Source: an uncultured Lachnospiraceae bacterium (GTDB lineage Bacteria > Bacillota > Clostridia > Lachnospirales > Lachnospiraceae). Taken from it: 33,084 nt of DNA. The stretch spans positions 1 to 33,084 of the forward strand of contig CAMWLJ010000034.1 of the NCBI GenBank assembly GCA_947175055.1, read 5' to 3'. The position numbers were made by a program, and so were the translations under genes. Positions 7,906-18,376 of this stretch are shown in pieces. Each line of letters starts with the position of its first letter. Positions within the stretch are counted from its first letter, which is position 1. The notes below the pieces were generated by a model, which worked only from the letters and a program-made list of their open reading frames with translations, was not told the DNA's origin and did not search any database.

Positions 7906-8736
7906 ATGACGAAAAGAAAGATCGGAAAAACACTTTTGTATGGATTACTGGGAATCTATGCCGTGATCTCACTGTATCCGCTGGTGTGGATGGCTTTTTA
8001 TTCCCTGAAGAGCAACGAAGAGATCTTCGTGACAAACCCTTTCGGGCCGCCGCTGAAGCCGCTGCCTGGTAATTATTACCGGGCAGCGACAGAATTTAAT
8101 ATTCTGGTCTATTTTAAGAACAGTATATTGATCTCCGCAGCGGCTTTATTCATAGGGATCATGTGTGCGCTGATGTTTACCTATGTAGTGGCCAGAGTTA
8201 AGACCAGGACGACTGACAGTCTGCGCTCTATCGTTATCTTGGGCATGTTCATTCCTATTCAGGCAGTGATGACACCGCTCGTTGTGATGGTAAAAAGCCT
8301 GCATCTGACAAATACACATTGGGCGTTGATCATTCCCTATGCGGCGCTTAGTTTTCCCTTTGCGGTGATGGTGCTTTATGGGTTTTATGCCAGCCTGCCG
8401 ATCGAGTTGGAAGAATCAGCCTATATTGAGGGTGCAAGTTTTTATCAGGCTTATTTCAAGGTCATTCTGCCGCAGATGAAATCGGTGATCATGGTTCTGT
8501 TGATCTATCAATTCATGTCAAATTGGAATGAGTTCAGTCTTGCGCTTGTATTGATCACAAAAGATGCCTTAAAAACGCTGCCTTTGGGACTCGTAGCATT
8601 TACGGGGCAGTTTTCCACGGACTGGGGACCGGTGGGGGCATCACTGGTAATGGCCAGTCTGCCTGTTATTTTACTGTACATCTTTTTCAGTGATGAGGTG
8701 GGGGATGCAATGGTATTATCCGGTATGAAAAACTGA
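7906..8736 (+). CDS. ABC sugar transporter permease (MsmG/UgpE-like)
   Basis: Second permease of the importer, MalG superfamily, 276 aa. It shows the N-terminal segment LLYGLLGIYAVISLYPLVWM, further membrane helices, and the EAA loop ELEESAYIEGASFYQAYFKV followed by ILPQMKSV. The typical LPLGLVAFTGQF segment comes near the end. AGGAGG at 7892-7897 overlaps the end of the preceding gene and is 8 nt from ATG 7906, so the two permeases are probably translationally linked. It would form the heterodimeric channel with the 7008-7892 product and receive substrate from the lipoprotein. Confidence 0.94.
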   Translation: MTKRKIGKTLLYGLLGIYAVISLYPLVWMAFYSLKSNEEIFVTNPFGPPLKPLPGNYYRAATEFNILVYFKNSILISAAALFIGIMCALMFTYVVARVKTRTTDSLRSIVILGMFIPIQAVMTPLVVMVKSLHLTNTHWALIIPYAALSFPFAVMVLYGFYASLPIELEESAYIEGASFYQAYFKVILPQMKSVIMVLLIYQFMSNWNEFSLALVLITKDALKTLPLGLVAFTGQFSTDWGPVGASLVMASLPVILLYIFFSDEVGDAMVLSGMKN

Positions 8737-8795
8737 TCGACGGGAAACGGATGTAAGATTAAGACAGCTATGTAAAAGGTGGAGGATACGGCAGA

Positions 8796-10583
8796 ATGAT
8801 GAATTGGAGAAAAAAGTGGAATTCGGTTTCTTTATCAAAGCGAATTGGTTTTTCATTTATTGTTCTCTGTACCCTCCTGGTGTGTGGTGTCACGCTCGTG
8901 GTCAACGTGACCTATCGCAGGCTGATGGATGAGCAGTTGCGGGAGAGGACCGCATATGAAAACCAGCTGATGGTCCAACAGCTTGAGCGGCTGTCGGAGA
9001 GTGTTAACAGCTGCTGTAACAATGTCATACTGAATCTGAATGTAGGGTTCCGTCAATATCCAACCGTGCCGGAATTTACAGGCTATTCCACGGCGGAGGT
9101 CAGCCGGATGTTTGTAAACGGATTGATCAGTAACCTGTTGCTGTTTGGTGAAGTGGAAAGGATCTCGGTGGTGCTGAGAACGGGCGCACTGTACAGCGGA
9201 AGCAGGGCTAATATGCGGGAGAGTTTCGGAAACGATCAGGATGTTTACGAATTTCTGCGGGAGGAAGGCGTCGGAACGAAGGGTTGCTGGTACTATGGAC
9301 TGGATAAGCGTTTTGGCAGTCAACTTGGCAGTATTTCTTATGTTAAGGGAATGAGATATATTGACAGAAATGAGGATGTGGGTTACGTGATCATCTGTAT
9401 TGCCCCGGAGTTTCTGGAGAGCATGATGAAATTCGGAAAGAGTAACGGCTATATACAATATGCTCTAATGGGAGAAGACGGATATATGCTGCTTCCTGAT
9501 GAGATGAAGTTTCTGGAGGAAGAAGGAATACTGTCACCAGCCGATATCTTGCAAAGACAGGAGAAAGAATCATTTCCGATCGAACAGCAGGGCAGGCAGT
9601 ATTATTGTGAAAAAATGAGTCTCGCCGGAAATGGAGGATGGGTACTCATATCTATCATAGACCGGGATATCGTACAAAAAGGTGTCAATCTTATTACTGG
9701 AAGTGTTTTATTGGCCGGGTTGTTTCTGACATTGGCGGCGGATATTCTGATTCTTCTGATGGCAGAGAGGATCAGCCGTCCGATCAGGCAGATGGCAAGG
9801 CATATGGTAAGTTTTTCCGATCATCTGCCGGAAACGCTGCCGCCTTATCAAGGGCGTGACGAGATTGGTATTCTGACTGAGAATTTTAACACTATGATAA
9901 CCAAGAACAGGGAGCTGATCGAGAAAGTGTATGAACAGCAACGACAGAAGAGACATTTTGAGCTTGCATTATTACAGGCCCAGATCAAACCGCACTTCCT
10001 GTACAATTCGTTGGACAGTGCGTATTGCCTGGTGGCGGATCGGAAGGAAGAACAGGCTCAGAAGATCTTGAAACTGTTAGCGGACTATTACCGCAGTGTG
10101 CTTAACCGTGGAGAAGAATGGATATCCGTAGCGAAAGAACTTGAGGCAGTGGAGAAGTATATCCAGATACAGCAGATAAGATACAGGGGATTATTTACTT
10201 ATGAAATAGACGTGGCTTATGAGATCATGCAGATGAGGATACCGAAATTAACATTGCAGCCATTGGTGGAGAATGCTATTTATCATGGTATAAAACCCCT
10301 GGGGAAAGATGGGCGGATACGGATCACCGGAGAAATGGACGGGAATTGGGCTTACATTAAGGTGGCGGACAATGGGATCGGTTTTGCGGAAGAGAGCTTT
10401 TATCGGGTGTTGGAGCAGGGAAGGGCAGACAGTGACGGTGATAGTCTGGGACTTAAGAACAGTGCAAGGAGGATCGCCATGTTCTATAACAGTGACAGCG
10501 GACTTTCTTTGGAGAAAGGAGAGAACGGGGAGACTGTTCTTATAATACGTATCTGTCTTGGAACGGAGGATATAGATGTATAA
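8796..10583 (+). CDS. YesM-type sensor histidine kinase
   Basis: Membrane sensor of 595 aa. It has an N-terminal membrane helix (~17-38), a large extracellular sensing region (~40-293), a second helix (~297-322), a HAMP linker (AERISRPIRQMARHMVSFSD), a His_kinase domain with phospho-acceptor His400 in QIKPHFLYNSLDSA, and a C-terminal ATPase domain with LTLQPLVENAIYHGI and VADNGIGF. This is the LytS/YesM class, which usually senses extracellular sugars or the loaded binding protein. GGAGG (8781-8785) lies 10 nt before ATG 8796. It overlaps the response-regulator gene by 8 bp and lies 59 bp after the permease gene, so it probably controls the transport operon it sits in. Confidence 0.94.
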   Translation: MMNWRKKWNSVSLSKRIGFSFIVLCTLLVCGVTLVVNVTYRRLMDEQLRERTAYENQLMVQQLERLSESVNSCCNNVILNLNVGFRQYPTVPEFTGYSTAEVSRMFVNGLISNLLLFGEVERISVVLRTGALYSGSRANMRESFGNDQDVYEFLREEGVGTKGCWYYGLDKRFGSQLGSISYVKGMRYIDRNEDVGYVIICIAPEFLESMMKFGKSNGYIQYALMGEDGYMLLPDEMKFLEEEGILSPADILQRQEKESFPIEQQGRQYYCEKMSLAGNGGWVLISIIDRDIVQKGVNLITGSVLLAGLFLTLAADILILLMAERISRPIRQMARHMVSFSDHLPETLPPYQGRDEIGILTENFNTMITKNRELIEKVYEQQRQKRHFELALLQAQIKPHFLYNSLDSAYCLVADRKEEQAQKILKLLADYYRSVLNRGEEWISVAKELEAVEKYIQIQQIRYRGLFTYEIDVAYEIMQMRIPKLTLQPLVENAIYHGIKPLGKDGRIRITGEMDGNWAYIKVADNGIGFAEESFYRVLEQGRADSDGDSLGLKNSARRIAMFYNSDSGLSLEKGENGETVLIIRICLGTEDIDV

Positions 10584-12126
10584 GGTACTGCTGGTAGACG
10601 ACGAGGATATATTTTTAACTCATTTATACAGAACGGTGGAATGGAAAGAGTTTGATTGTCTTGTCTGTGGCAGTGCGCGGGACGGACGGGAAGCTTTACA
10701 GGCGGTGGAGGAGCTGAATCCGGATATTGTTTTTATGGATATAAATCTGCCGCATAAGAATGGCTTGGAAGTCTGCGATATCATCCGTGAATGGAAAAAT
10801 GCTCCCCATGTCATCATATTGACTGCGCACGGGGAATTTAGCTTTGCCCATAAAGCGATCAGGATGGGAATATTTGACTATCTGTTGAAGCCGTTTGACA
10901 AAAAAGAGCTGACGGAAGCGCTGCTTAAATGTATAGAAGATATACGGATGAAGAAAGGGCAGAGGGAAATTGAGGAAAGGCTGCAGACAAGAGAAGCGGA
11001 AGCTTATTTTAAAGATCTGCTGGATCTGGACGGCGCCGAGACCGGAAAGAAGATCCAGCTCTCCAGAGAAACGCGGTTTCTGGCGGCGGTGGTGCAACTG
11101 GAATATCTTGAACATGAAAATCTTATGAGAATCTCCCGGGAAATAAAGGAAGGGTTAGATCGGGATGATAAGATCAAGAGCTATCTGATCGGACTGCGCA
11201 ACGGGGTATTTACGGTCGTGCATCTACTGACGCGGGATTTGGATATTAAGCGCATGAAAAGCATGTGGGCAGAAGTCCTGTCGAGAATATGCGATCAAGA
11301 AGAGGGCAGGGATTGTGTGGCGCTAGGAAAGCTCGTAGATGATACGGATGCTATCGCCGTGAGCTATCAGCAGGCATTAACGGCGCTGGAGAATCGAAGC
11401 AGAACAGGTACGTCTGTCATTGCGTATGAAGATGTGGAGGACCTGCACGTACCGGAGACGATGTTCAGCCAGCAGGACATGAATCTTTTGATCAAATTGT
11501 TTGAAAACGGCCAGTATGAAAGCGCCGATAAAGCGATCGAAAAGATCTTTGGACTTTCGGAGGAAAGGATGCTTTCTTTCCAGTATGTAGTCTCAATCTA
11601 TTATTCGATCGTAGTGCAGATCCTTGGACATTTTGCCTGCGAAGGATCGCGTGAAGCTTATACGGCGGTGGATCAGAAGGAATTGTTGAAAGAACTGGGA
11701 ATCTGTACGAACACACAAGAGATCACGGAGATCCTTAAGAATAATATTCATGAAGTTTTCAGTGAATGTATTTCGATCCAGCTTCCCAAAAAAGGGGATA
11801 TACTTGCCAATAAAATAGAGAAATATCTGTGTGTCCATTATCGGCAGTCCAACTTGTCGGTGGAGCAGATCGCCAGGGAGCTTTTTTTTGAAAACAGCTA
11901 TGTACGAAGAGTTTTTAAGTCGCAGACCGGGAAGACCATTGTGCAGCGGTTAGAAGAGATCCGGATGGAGAAAGCAAAGGAACTGCTGGCAGATATCGAT
12001 GTCCGTCACAGTGATGTGGCGGAAGCAGTAGGCTATGCGGATCCCTTTTATTTCAGTAAGAGATTTAAGCTATATAGTGGGATGTCTCCTACGGAATATC
12101 AGGCACGGTTCCACAGACATAAGTAG
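10576..12126 (+). CDS. YesN-type response regulator with AraC output domain
   Basis: Cytoplasmic transcription factor of 516 aa. The receiver domain covers residues 1-~120, with acidic pocket Asp8/Asp9, phospho-acceptor Asp55 (IVFMDINLPHKNG), Thr83 and Lys105 (FDYLLKPFDKKEL). A middle region (~130-400) typical of YesN proteins follows. The final ~100 residues are an AraC-type double helix-turn-helix (LSVEQIARELFFENSYVRRV; VAEAVGYADPFYFSKRFKLY; SGMSPTEYQ). ATG 10576 lies inside the end of the kinase gene and has GGAGG just upstream, so the pair is translationally coupled. It is the expected partner of the YesM-like kinase and likely activates the sugar-uptake operon. Confidence 0.95.
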   Translation: MYKVLLVDDEDIFLTHLYRTVEWKEFDCLVCGSARDGREALQAVEELNPDIVFMDINLPHKNGLEVCDIIREWKNAPHVIILTAHGEFSFAHKAIRMGIFDYLLKPFDKKELTEALLKCIEDIRMKKGQREIEERLQTREAEAYFKDLLDLDGAETGKKIQLSRETRFLAAVVQLEYLEHENLMRISREIKEGLDRDDKIKSYLIGLRNGVFTVVHLLTRDLDIKRMKSMWAEVLSRICDQEEGRDCVALGKLVDDTDAIAVSYQQALTALENRSRTGTSVIAYEDVEDLHVPETMFSQQDMNLLIKLFENGQYESADKAIEKIFGLSEERMLSFQYVVSIYYSIVVQILGHFACEGSREAYTAVDQKELLKELGICTNTQEITEILKNNIHEVFSECISIQLPKKGDILANKIEKYLCVHYRQSNLSVEQIARELFFENSYVRRVFKSQTGKTIVQRLEEIRMEKAKELLADIDVRHSDVAEAVGYADPFYFSKRFKLYSGMSPTEYQARFHRHK

Positions 12127-12153
12127 GAAACACGCTACGGAATGGAGGAAAGA

Positions 12154-12678
12154 ATGATAGTAGATGTTTTGAGAAACAGTGAAAAGTACTTGTCCATGCA
12201 TCCGTATTTTCCGGTCGCATATGAGTATTTAAAGAAAGTGAGCGCAATGGATCCTGAAAGCCTGCCGGTCAATGAGGAGGTAGAGCTGGTAAAGGATCAT
12301 GTCTTTGCAACAGTATGGAAAGACAACAGCAAGCCAAAGGAGAAGGTGCGGTGGGAAGCACATGAGACGTTTATTGACTGGCAGATCCTGCTGAAAGGGC
12401 AGGAGATCATATACTGGACGCCAAAGGATACGCTGCAGGTAAAGGATGACTCGCGTGCCGGGGAGGATATTATTTTCTTTCATGAGCCAGCGGACTGCAG
12501 CGCGGCCTATCTGTCTGCGGGGTATTATGTCATCGTCTTTCCGGATGATGCCCATCAGCCGGATTGTGATTGGGATGGAGAACATGAGAGGATCAAGGTC
12601 ATGATCAAGATTCGGATGTGCAGCAGGGTGCAGGGCATCGTGAATAGTAACGAACTGTTACATTTTTATAAAAGATAA
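12154..12678 (+). CDS. YhcH/YjgK/YiaL (TabA) family protein
   Basis: Small cytoplasmic double-stranded beta-helix protein, 174 aa. The start is ATG 12154, with GGAGG at 12144-12148 five nt upstream; an ATG at 12142 overlaps that site and is unlikely. Family hallmarks are HETFIDWQILLKGQEIIYW, the FFHEPAD segment, and YYVIVFPDDAHQPDC with a conserved His, followed by KVMIKI. Members are found in sialic-acid, gulonate and other sugar-acid gene sets and in biofilm regulation; they are thought to act on sugar derivatives (isomerase- or epimerase-like), but the biochemistry is not settled. Its place as last gene of the transporter/two-component operon suggests it handles the imported sugar. No kinase or glycosidase accompanies it. 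Confidence 0.85.
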   Translation: MIVDVLRNSEKYLSMHPYFPVAYEYLKKVSAMDPESLPVNEEVELVKDHVFATVWKDNSKPKEKVRWEAHETFIDWQILLKGQEIIYWTPKDTLQVKDDSRAGEDIIFFHEPADCSAAYLSAGYYVIVFPDDAHQPDCDWDGEHERIKVMIKIRMCSRVQGIVNSNELLHFYKR

Positions 12679-12783
12679 AAAATTAGATATTGAAATTTGT
12701 CATTTGTCGTGGTATGCTTCTATATACTTTATCTATCGGACATGTTCCTTATGCATTTGAGGTTTATTTTGTTAACCTCTTGC

Positions 12784-12812
12784 TTGAAACTTTGTCCGGC
12801 TTGTTATATGAT
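12784..12812 (+). promoter_or_regulatory. Candidate sigma-A promoter for the small membrane protein gene
   Basis: TTGAAA (12784-12789), a 17-bp spacer and TATGAT (12807-12812). It lies in the 264-bp AT-rich gap after the sugar operon and would give a leader of about 125 nt before ATG 12943. I see no gene in the gap. Confidence 0.55.
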
Positions 12813-12942
12813 TAAGATATATTTTTCGACAAAACAGTTCCGGGAAGGATCTGCGGCCAGAAGCGATGTCTCATATGTCTGCGGATCGAAGCGGTAGGGT
12901 CTGCCGGGTTCAGGACCGGGTCGAATACAGGAGGTATCATAA

Positions 12943-13437
12943 ATGAGTGAAACATATGTAGAATGTCTGGTGGCCAGGAAACCTTCGGTGCTCCTGTCTT
13001 TTTTGAAAATACTGTTGATCATGCTGACGGTGGTATTCCTTATGGTAGGCGGTGTGTTCCTTCCGGGTCTGGTGGTGGCGATCATTACGGGAATAGGTGC
13101 CTATTTTGCCACCATGAACGCGAATATTGAGTATGAGTACCTGTACCTGGACAGGGAGATTAGTGTGGATAAGGTGATGGCGAAAAGCCGCCGGAAGAAG
13201 GCCAATACCTTTTCGGTGGATAAGATGGAAGTGCTTGCGCCGCTGAATTCCCATAGGCTGGATTCTTACAGGAATCGTAATTCCAAGACGCTGGATTACA
13301 GCTCTGGTGTTGCTGCGCAGCCGGAGAAGAGATATATGATGGTCTGTGAAGGAGATCTGAAGGTTATTTTCGAGCCAAACGCGGAGATGGTGAAAGCGAT
13401 CCAGAGCATTGCACCGCGCAAGGTGTTTACAGATTAA
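12943..13437 (+). CDS. Small membrane protein of unknown function
   Basis: 164 aa. AGGAGG lies just upstream of ATG 12943. After a short N-terminus (MSETYVECLVARKP) come two closely spaced hydrophobic segments (~16-38 and ~41-60; LIMLTVVFLMVGGVFLPGLV then GIGAYFATMNANIEYEY). A ~100-residue soluble part follows, with a basic patch (KSRRKKANTFSVDKMEVLAP). The pattern of two helices followed by a small beta-rich domain resembles PH-like membrane proteins of unknown function in Lachnospiraceae (perhaps the DUF6106 group, which I cannot verify). It has its own candidate promoter and a terminator after it, so it is probably monocistronic. Neighbours give no functional hint. Confidence 0.8.
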   Translation: MSETYVECLVARKPSVLLSFLKILLIMLTVVFLMVGGVFLPGLVVAIITGIGAYFATMNANIEYEYLYLDREISVDKVMAKSRRKKANTFSVDKMEVLAPLNSHRLDSYRNRNSKTLDYSSGVAAQPEKRYMMVCEGDLKVIFEPNAEMVKAIQSIAPRKVFTD

Positions 13438-13527
13438 TTATTTATAGAATATTTGTGACCTCTTTTCATGCAGGGTCTGTGTTAAGACGGTGTCGGACAC
13501 GGATGCGCATGTGATCATGGAAAAGAA

Positions 13528-13562
13528 ATACTGTCAGTTAGATTAACTGGCAGTATTCTTTA
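13528..13562 (+). terminator. Terminator before guaB
   Basis: A 13-bp stem (atactgtcagtta with taactggcagtat, one wobble) with a 3-nt loop, then TCTTTACAT. The flanks (aaagaa and tcttt) extend the pairing. Confidence 0.75.
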
Positions 13563-13590
13563 CATAAATGTAACTATCGATACTGCTTAA

Positions 13591-15069
<1,479 letters not shown>

Positions 15070-15119
15070 AAGGACGAACTATTAACTTTAATCATATGGA
15101 AGGCAAGGTTATTTACGAT

Positions 15120-15833
15120 ATGGAAAAGAAATCTTTGGCACAGGAGCTTTCCGGGAATGCATATCCGGGCAGAGGGATCGTGATCGGAAAGTCTGCGGAC
15201 GGGAAATATGCGGTGACGGCCTATTTTATCATGGGCAGGAGTTCTAACAGCAGGAACAGGATCTTCGTGGAAGACGGCACGGGGATCAGAACGCAGGCGT
15301 TCGATCCTTCTAAGCTGGAAGATCCCAGTTTGATCATCTATGCACCGGTGCGTGTGCTTGGTAATAAGACGATCGTCACCAACGGCGACCAGACCGACAC
15401 CATCTATGAGCTGATGGATAAACAGCAGACATTTGAGCAGGCGCTGCGTACGAGAGAGTTTGAGCCTGATGGGCCGAATTATACCCCCCGTATCTCGGGT
15501 ATCATGCATCTGGAGAACGGCGGGTACAATTACGCCATGTCGATCCTGAAAAGCAACAATGGAGATCCGGCATGCTGCAACCGCTTTACGTTTGCTTACG
15601 AGAAGCCGTTAGCTGGTGAGGGGCGGTTTATCCATACTTATATGGGCGATGGCGATCCGCTGCCGAGTTTTGAAGGCGAGCCGACCCTGATTGGTATCGA
15701 GGGCGATATTGACAGTTTTACAAAGATGATCTGGGAGAACTTGAACGAGGAAAATAAGGTTTCGCTGTTTGTAAGATTTATCGAGATAGAGACTGGAAAG
15801 TATGAGACGCGAATCCTCAATAAGAATCAGTAA
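15120..15833 (+). CDS. IMP cyclohydrolase, PurO (archaeal-type) family
   Basis: Closes the ring of FAICAR to give IMP, the last step of purine synthesis. About 237 aa from ATG 15120; an in-frame ATG at 15096 has a poorer ribosome site. Recognisable family segments are YPGRGIVIGKSADGKYAV, AYFIMGRSSNSRNRIF, DGPNYTPRISGIMH and RFIHTYMGDGDPLPSFEG. This is the stand-alone IMP cyclohydrolase family (COG3363-like), not the N-terminal MGS-like cyclohydrolase domain of bacterial PurH. Its position between guaB and a stand-alone AICAR formyltransferase strongly supports the role: the two separate proteins together replace bifunctional PurH. The assignment rests on family memory and context; residue-level catalysis is not established from the sequence. 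Confidence 0.85.
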   Translation: MEKKSLAQELSGNAYPGRGIVIGKSADGKYAVTAYFIMGRSSNSRNRIFVEDGTGIRTQAFDPSKLEDPSLIIYAPVRVLGNKTIVTNGDQTDTIYELMDKQQTFEQALRTREFEPDGPNYTPRISGIMHLENGGYNYAMSILKSNNGDPACCNRFTFAYEKPLAGEGRFIHTYMGDGDPLPSFEGEPTLIGIEGDIDSFTKMIWENLNEENKVSLFVRFIEIETGKYETRILNKNQ

Positions 15834-15932
15834 TATGAAGTGATCATTCAGCGTCAATATATCAGAAATTAATTATTCGCTGTACGAGTACACTAGTCAG
15901 GATGGAGAAAGGGATAAGAGGATAAGAGATTC

Positions 15933-17114
15933 ATGAATGAATTAGAATTAAAATATGGCTGTAACCCTAATCAGAAGCCGTCCCGCATCTATATGGCGGA
16001 CGGAAGCACGCTGCCGATCAAGGTACTGAACGGCAGACCGGGATATATCAATTTTCTGGATGCCTTTAACGGGTGGCAGTTGGTGAAGGAACTTAAGAAG
16101 GCGACCGGACTTCCGGCGGCCACTTCTTTCAAGCATGTGTCTCCCGCAGGGGCGGCGGTTGGTCTGCCGCTCAGTGATGTGGAGAAGAAGATTTATTGGG
16201 TGGACGATTTGGATATGGAGTTTACGCCGCTGGCCAATGCTTATGCGAGAGCCAGAGGCGCGGATAGGATGAGTTCTTTCGGTGATTTTATCTCCCTGTC
16301 GGATGTGTGTGACGTGGCAACTGCCAGGATCATCAAGCGGGAGGTTTCGGACGGCGTGATCGCTCCCGGATATGAGCCGGAGGCGCTGGAGATCTTGAAG
16401 GCGAAGAAAAAGGGCGCCTATAACGTGATCGAGATCGATGAGAACTATGTACCCGCGCCGGTAGAAGTGAAGCAGGTATATGGCATCAGCTTCGAGCAGG
16501 GTAGAAATGAATTGAAGATTGATGATGATTTCTTCAATAATATCGTGACGGTGTCGAAGGAACTTCCAGAAGAGGCCAGAATCGATCTGGCCATCGCCAT
16601 GATCACACTCAAATATACGCAGTCCAATTCGGTGTGTTACGTGAAGGGCGGACAGGCGATCGGTATCGGCGCCGGGCAGCAGTCCCGCATTCACTGCACC
16701 AGGTTAGCAGGTTCCAAGGCGGACAACTGGTTCCTGCGGCAGTCACCGAAAGTGCTGGGTCTGCAGTTTGTGGACGGAATCGGCCGCGCAGACAGAGATA
16801 ATTCCATTGACTTGTATATCGGCGAGGACTATATGGATGTGTTGGCTGATGGTGCCTGGCAGAAGATCTTCAAGGTGAAGCCGGAAGTCTTCATGGCGGA
16901 AGAGAAGCGGGCGTGGCTGGATCAGATGAGTGATGTGGCGCTGGGATCCGATGCGTTCTTCCCCTTTGGCGATAACATCGAGCGGGCCCATAGAAGCGGT
17001 GTAATGTATGTGGCGCAGCCAGGAGGTTCCGTGCGGGACGACAATGTGATCGCGACCTGCGATAAGTACGGCATGACCATGTGCTTTACAGGGATTAGGC
17101 TGTTCCATCACTAA
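15933..17114 (+). CDS. AICAR formyltransferase (stand-alone PurH C-terminal type)
   Basis: Transfers a formyl group from 10-formyl-tetrahydrofolate to AICAR, giving FAICAR. The length is 393 aa, shorter than bifunctional PurH (~510 aa) and lacking its N-terminal cyclohydrolase domain. The start MNELELKYGCNPNQKPSRIY matches the beginning of the AICARFT domain. Catalytic Lys67-His68 lie in SFKHVSPAGAAVG. The downstream SNSVCYVKGGQAIGIGAGQQ and RSGVMYVAQPGGSVRDD segments are family hallmarks. A weak Shine-Dalgarno sequence (AGAGG) lies about 11 nt before ATG 15933. It is 99 bp after the PurO-type gene, with which it forms a functional PurH pair. Enzymes of this length occur in other Clostridia. 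Confidence 0.93.
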   Translation: MNELELKYGCNPNQKPSRIYMADGSTLPIKVLNGRPGYINFLDAFNGWQLVKELKKATGLPAATSFKHVSPAGAAVGLPLSDVEKKIYWVDDLDMEFTPLANAYARARGADRMSSFGDFISLSDVCDVATARIIKREVSDGVIAPGYEPEALEILKAKKKGAYNVIEIDENYVPAPVEVKQVYGISFEQGRNELKIDDDFFNNIVTVSKELPEEARIDLAIAMITLKYTQSNSVCYVKGGQAIGIGAGQQSRIHCTRLAGSKADNWFLRQSPKVLGLQFVDGIGRADRDNSIDLYIGEDYMDVLADGAWQKIFKVKPEVFMAEEKRAWLDQMSDVALGSDAFFPFGDNIERAHRSGVMYVAQPGGSVRDDNVIATCDKYGMTMCFTGIRLFHH

Positions 17115-17153
17115 ATTTTGCCTTATGCGGCAGGTAGAAAATACGCATATAAT

Positions 17154-17182
17154 TTGATTTTTTGGGCCGATAGTGTTATTAT
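17154..17182 (+). promoter_or_regulatory. Candidate promoter of the ptb-buk operon
   Basis: TTGATT (17154-17159), a 17-bp spacer and TATTAT (17177-17182) with TGT before it (extended -10). A small inverted repeat (TATGCG/CGCATA, ~17123-17148) followed by a T-rich stretch lies just upstream and may terminate the purine operon. Confidence 0.6.
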
Positions 17183-17295
17183 TTTAACGATGGAGCTGCC
17201 ACGAGCAATGATTGCACTGCGGCGGAGCAGATTTACTTTTTTGCAGGGCAGCAAGGGCAGCAGTACGATGATAAAACAAAGGAGTGGAAGGGAAA

Positions 17296-18216
17296 ATGAG
17301 TAAGAGTTTTGAGGATTTGTTATCGAAGGTTTCCGAGTGCAGCGTCAAGAAGGTAGCGGTAGCGGTAGCGCAGGACAGTGCTGTGCTGGAAGCGGTAGCA
17401 GCGGCGAAGGAGAGAAACATTGCCGAGGCAGTGCTGGTAGGCGATGCAGATAAGATCAAGGAAGTGGCGGCAGCAGATAACGTGGATATCAGCGGTTTCG
17501 AGATCATCGACGAGAAGGATGACTACACAGCAGCGCTTAAGGCAGTGGAACTGGTACACCAGGGTAAGGCAGACATGTACATGAAGGGTCTGATCGACAC
17601 CAAGTCTTTCTTAAAGAGTGTGCTGGATAAAGAAGTGGGACTGCGGACCGGTAAGGCACTGTCCCATGTATGTGTGTTTGAAGTAGAGGGTATCGATCAT
17701 CTTCTTTTCCTGACAGACGTGGCTTTCATGACCTATCCGACTCTGGAAGACAAGGTACATATCATCGAGAATACAGTGGATGTATGTCATGCGTGCGGCA
17801 TTGCGAATCCCAAGGTAGCGCCGCTGGCAGCAGTGGAAGTAGTCAACCCCAAGATGCCGGTCACGGTTGAAGCGGCAGAATTGACGAAAATGTGCGAGGA
17901 AGGCAAACTGACAGGCTGTGTTGTGGACGGACCGCTTTCCTTAGACCTGGCTATCGATCCGGAAGCAGCGAAACATAAGGGAGCGGAGGGCAGGAAGATC
18001 GTAGGTGATGCTGACGTACTTCTTTTCCCGGATATCCATGCAGGCAACCTGGTATATAAGTGCCTGGTACATACAGCGAAGGTGAAGAACGGCAACATCC
18101 TGACAGGAACGAAGGCTCCGGTCATTCTGACATCCCGTTCCGATGATTTCGAGACGAAAGTAAACTCTCTGGCATTGGGTGCAGTGATGGCGGAAGCATT
18201 ATCCAAGATGAATTAG
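17296..18216 (+). CDS. ptb: Phosphate butyryltransferase
   Basis: Converts butyryl-CoA and phosphate to butyryl phosphate and CoA in the cytoplasm. The length is 306 aa, as usual for the phosphate acetyl/butyryltransferase family. Recognisable parts are the N-terminal VKKVAVAVAQDSAVLEAV, the AVLVGDADKIKEVA segment, DMYMKGLIDTKSFLKSVLD (phosphate/CoA site region), DHLLFLTDVAFMTYPTLEDK and VVDGPLSLDLAIDPEAAKHK, with a C-terminal VILTSRSDDFETKVNSLALG. ATG 17296 is chosen over GTG 17284 because the purine-rich ribosome site lies between them. Butyrate kinase follows 160 bp later, so the function is butyryl rather than acetyl transfer by context. Confidence 0.93.
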   Translation: MSKSFEDLLSKVSECSVKKVAVAVAQDSAVLEAVAAAKERNIAEAVLVGDADKIKEVAAADNVDISGFEIIDEKDDYTAALKAVELVHQGKADMYMKGLIDTKSFLKSVLDKEVGLRTGKALSHVCVFEVEGIDHLLFLTDVAFMTYPTLEDKVHIIENTVDVCHACGIANPKVAPLAAVEVVNPKMPVTVEAAELTKMCEEGKLTGCVVDGPLSLDLAIDPEAAKHKGAEGRKIVGDADVLLFPDIHAGNLVYKCLVHTAKVKNGNILTGTKAPVILTSRSDDFETKVNSLALGAVMAEALSKMN

Positions 18217-18376
18217 TATGCGGGATATTTCCGAAACTTCAGGCGTTTGTCTTAAAGTACTAGACTTTGTATCATAGATTCTTTTTGCGCCGGAGAATGC
18301 TCGGGAACAGGGCATGTTCTGCGCGAATATCAGTAGTATAATACAGCAAACTGTATGACACAGGAGGTAAAACAGC

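Noticed and set aside
12697-12897. 66-codon frame in the gap after the YhcH-like gene
   Set aside because: No ribosome site, AT-rich, and it contains the candidate promoter for the next gene.
12890-12935. tRNA-like GGGTTC/GGTCGAATAC segment
   Set aside because: No cloverleaf can be assembled around it; no acceptor stem or D-arm.
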